Assembly: GCA_910584405.1 (NCBI GenBank)
Contig: CAJUAL010000019.1
Location: forward strand, 1-22,990
Direction of reading: 5' to 3'
Source of the DNA: an uncultured Vampirovibrio sp.
GTDB lineage: Bacteria; Cyanobacteriota; Vampirovibrionia; Gastranaerophilales; Gastranaerophilaceae
DNA length: 22,990 bases
In this document: positions 22,692 to 22,990 of the stretch, in pieces
How the letters are laid out: each line of letters starts with the position of its first letter
Numbering within the stretch: the stretch's first letter is position 1
Notes under the pieces: model-generated
Database searches by the model: none
What the model was told of the DNA's origin: nothing
What the model saw: only the letters and a program-made list of their open reading frames with translations
Program-made: the position numbers and the translations under genes

Positions 22692-22990
22692 AATTTTAAA
22701 CACTTGAAATATTATAAAAACAGATGTATAATATATCTAAGAGGATATATAGTATTTCAAAATGTAAAAAAGTCCCCCAAAGAGTTAAAGAAACGTGAAA
22801 GATAAGCCGATAAAGAAATCGGTAGAGAAATATTACACCAAAATATTTAAAATGATGTATTCTTTGGAATTAAGTGAATACAAGGGTTTTTACCCGATTG
22901 AAGTGATTATGACAATTTAAATTGCAGCTTAAAATTACTTATTTCAAGACATTTATCACATTTTAAATAAAATGATGTATAAAAAACGAG
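22692..22990 (+). other. Gene-free end region with a promoter
   Basis: About 300 nt without a convincing gene on either strand. It starts with a promoter (22704-22732). A 41-codon GTG-initiated frame (22795-22920) has only a weak ribosome binding site and no recognisable family. A small stem CCGAT/ATCGG lies near 22807-22822 without a T-run. The 12-mer AAAATGATGTAT occurs at 22849-22860 and 22969-22980. It may be the leader of a gene beyond the window or a small RNA. Confidence 0.4.
22704..22732 (+). promoter_or_regulatory. Near-consensus promoter after the ABC permease gene
   Basis: TTGAAA (22704-22709), a 17-nt spacer, and consensus TATAAT (22727-22732). It begins 12 nt past the permease stop and points toward the window end. 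No gene follows within 250 nt. Confidence 0.65.

Overview
The window is AT-rich, densely coded DNA from a Gram-negative-type bacterium. My best guess is a non-photosynthetic relative of Cyanobacteria (Melainabacteria/Vampirovibrionia, perhaps Gastranaerophilales). This is inferred from low GC, prepilins with Ala instead of Gly before the cleavage site, a four-domain ribosomal protein S1, flagellar genes, GGAG ribosome binding sites and the absence of photosynthesis genes. No rRNA or marker tree supports it, so the taxonomy is tentative. I saw no tRNA, rRNA, CRISPR array, insertion sequence or phage structural genes.

Layout. Positions 54-4069 are all on the minus strand: typA/bipA with its terminator, a short hypothetical gene that looks split by a one-base frameshift (1963-2639), and a DHA2-type MFS exporter. 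Positions 4245-11891 hold three paralogous, very unusual surface-protein genes (two tandem on plus, one on minus) flanking metK. Each protein joins a type IV prepilin N-terminus to YadA/tail-fibre-like head repeats and a C-terminal Peptidase_S74 intramolecular chaperone with its Ser/Lys dyad. From 12054 to 19282 the plus strand carries valS, rpsA, a three-gene flagellar cluster (fliJ-like, fliK-like, hook/rod family) and rpiB-rsfS. Then come, on minus, a phosphoglucomutase/phosphomannomutase followed 33 nt downstream by an acyltransferase-3 membrane protein, and, divergently on plus, a sugar ABC transporter permease. The last 300 nt hold a strong promoter but no convincing gene.

Two things stand out. 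First, the acyltransferase gene has seven perfect GACA repeats starting at the G of its best ATG. Two upstream ATGs lie in different frames. With 7 repeats both run into early stops (OFF); 6 repeats would open one ATG and 8 the other. This has the layout of a phase-variable contingency locus such as lic/lgtC of Haemophilus. Second, the three pilin-S74 fusions share a framework (prepilin, a FRYG motif, head repeats, a VLEVHN...NGNLIVRG hinge) but differ completely in the segment just before the S74 cleavage site. That suggests pilus-associated trimeric fibres with interchangeable tips exposed after autocleavage.

Together the region mixes housekeeping genes (translation, SAM synthesis, pentose phosphate) with cell-surface functions (pilin-like fibres, flagellum, polysaccharide modification) of the kind that vary between strains.
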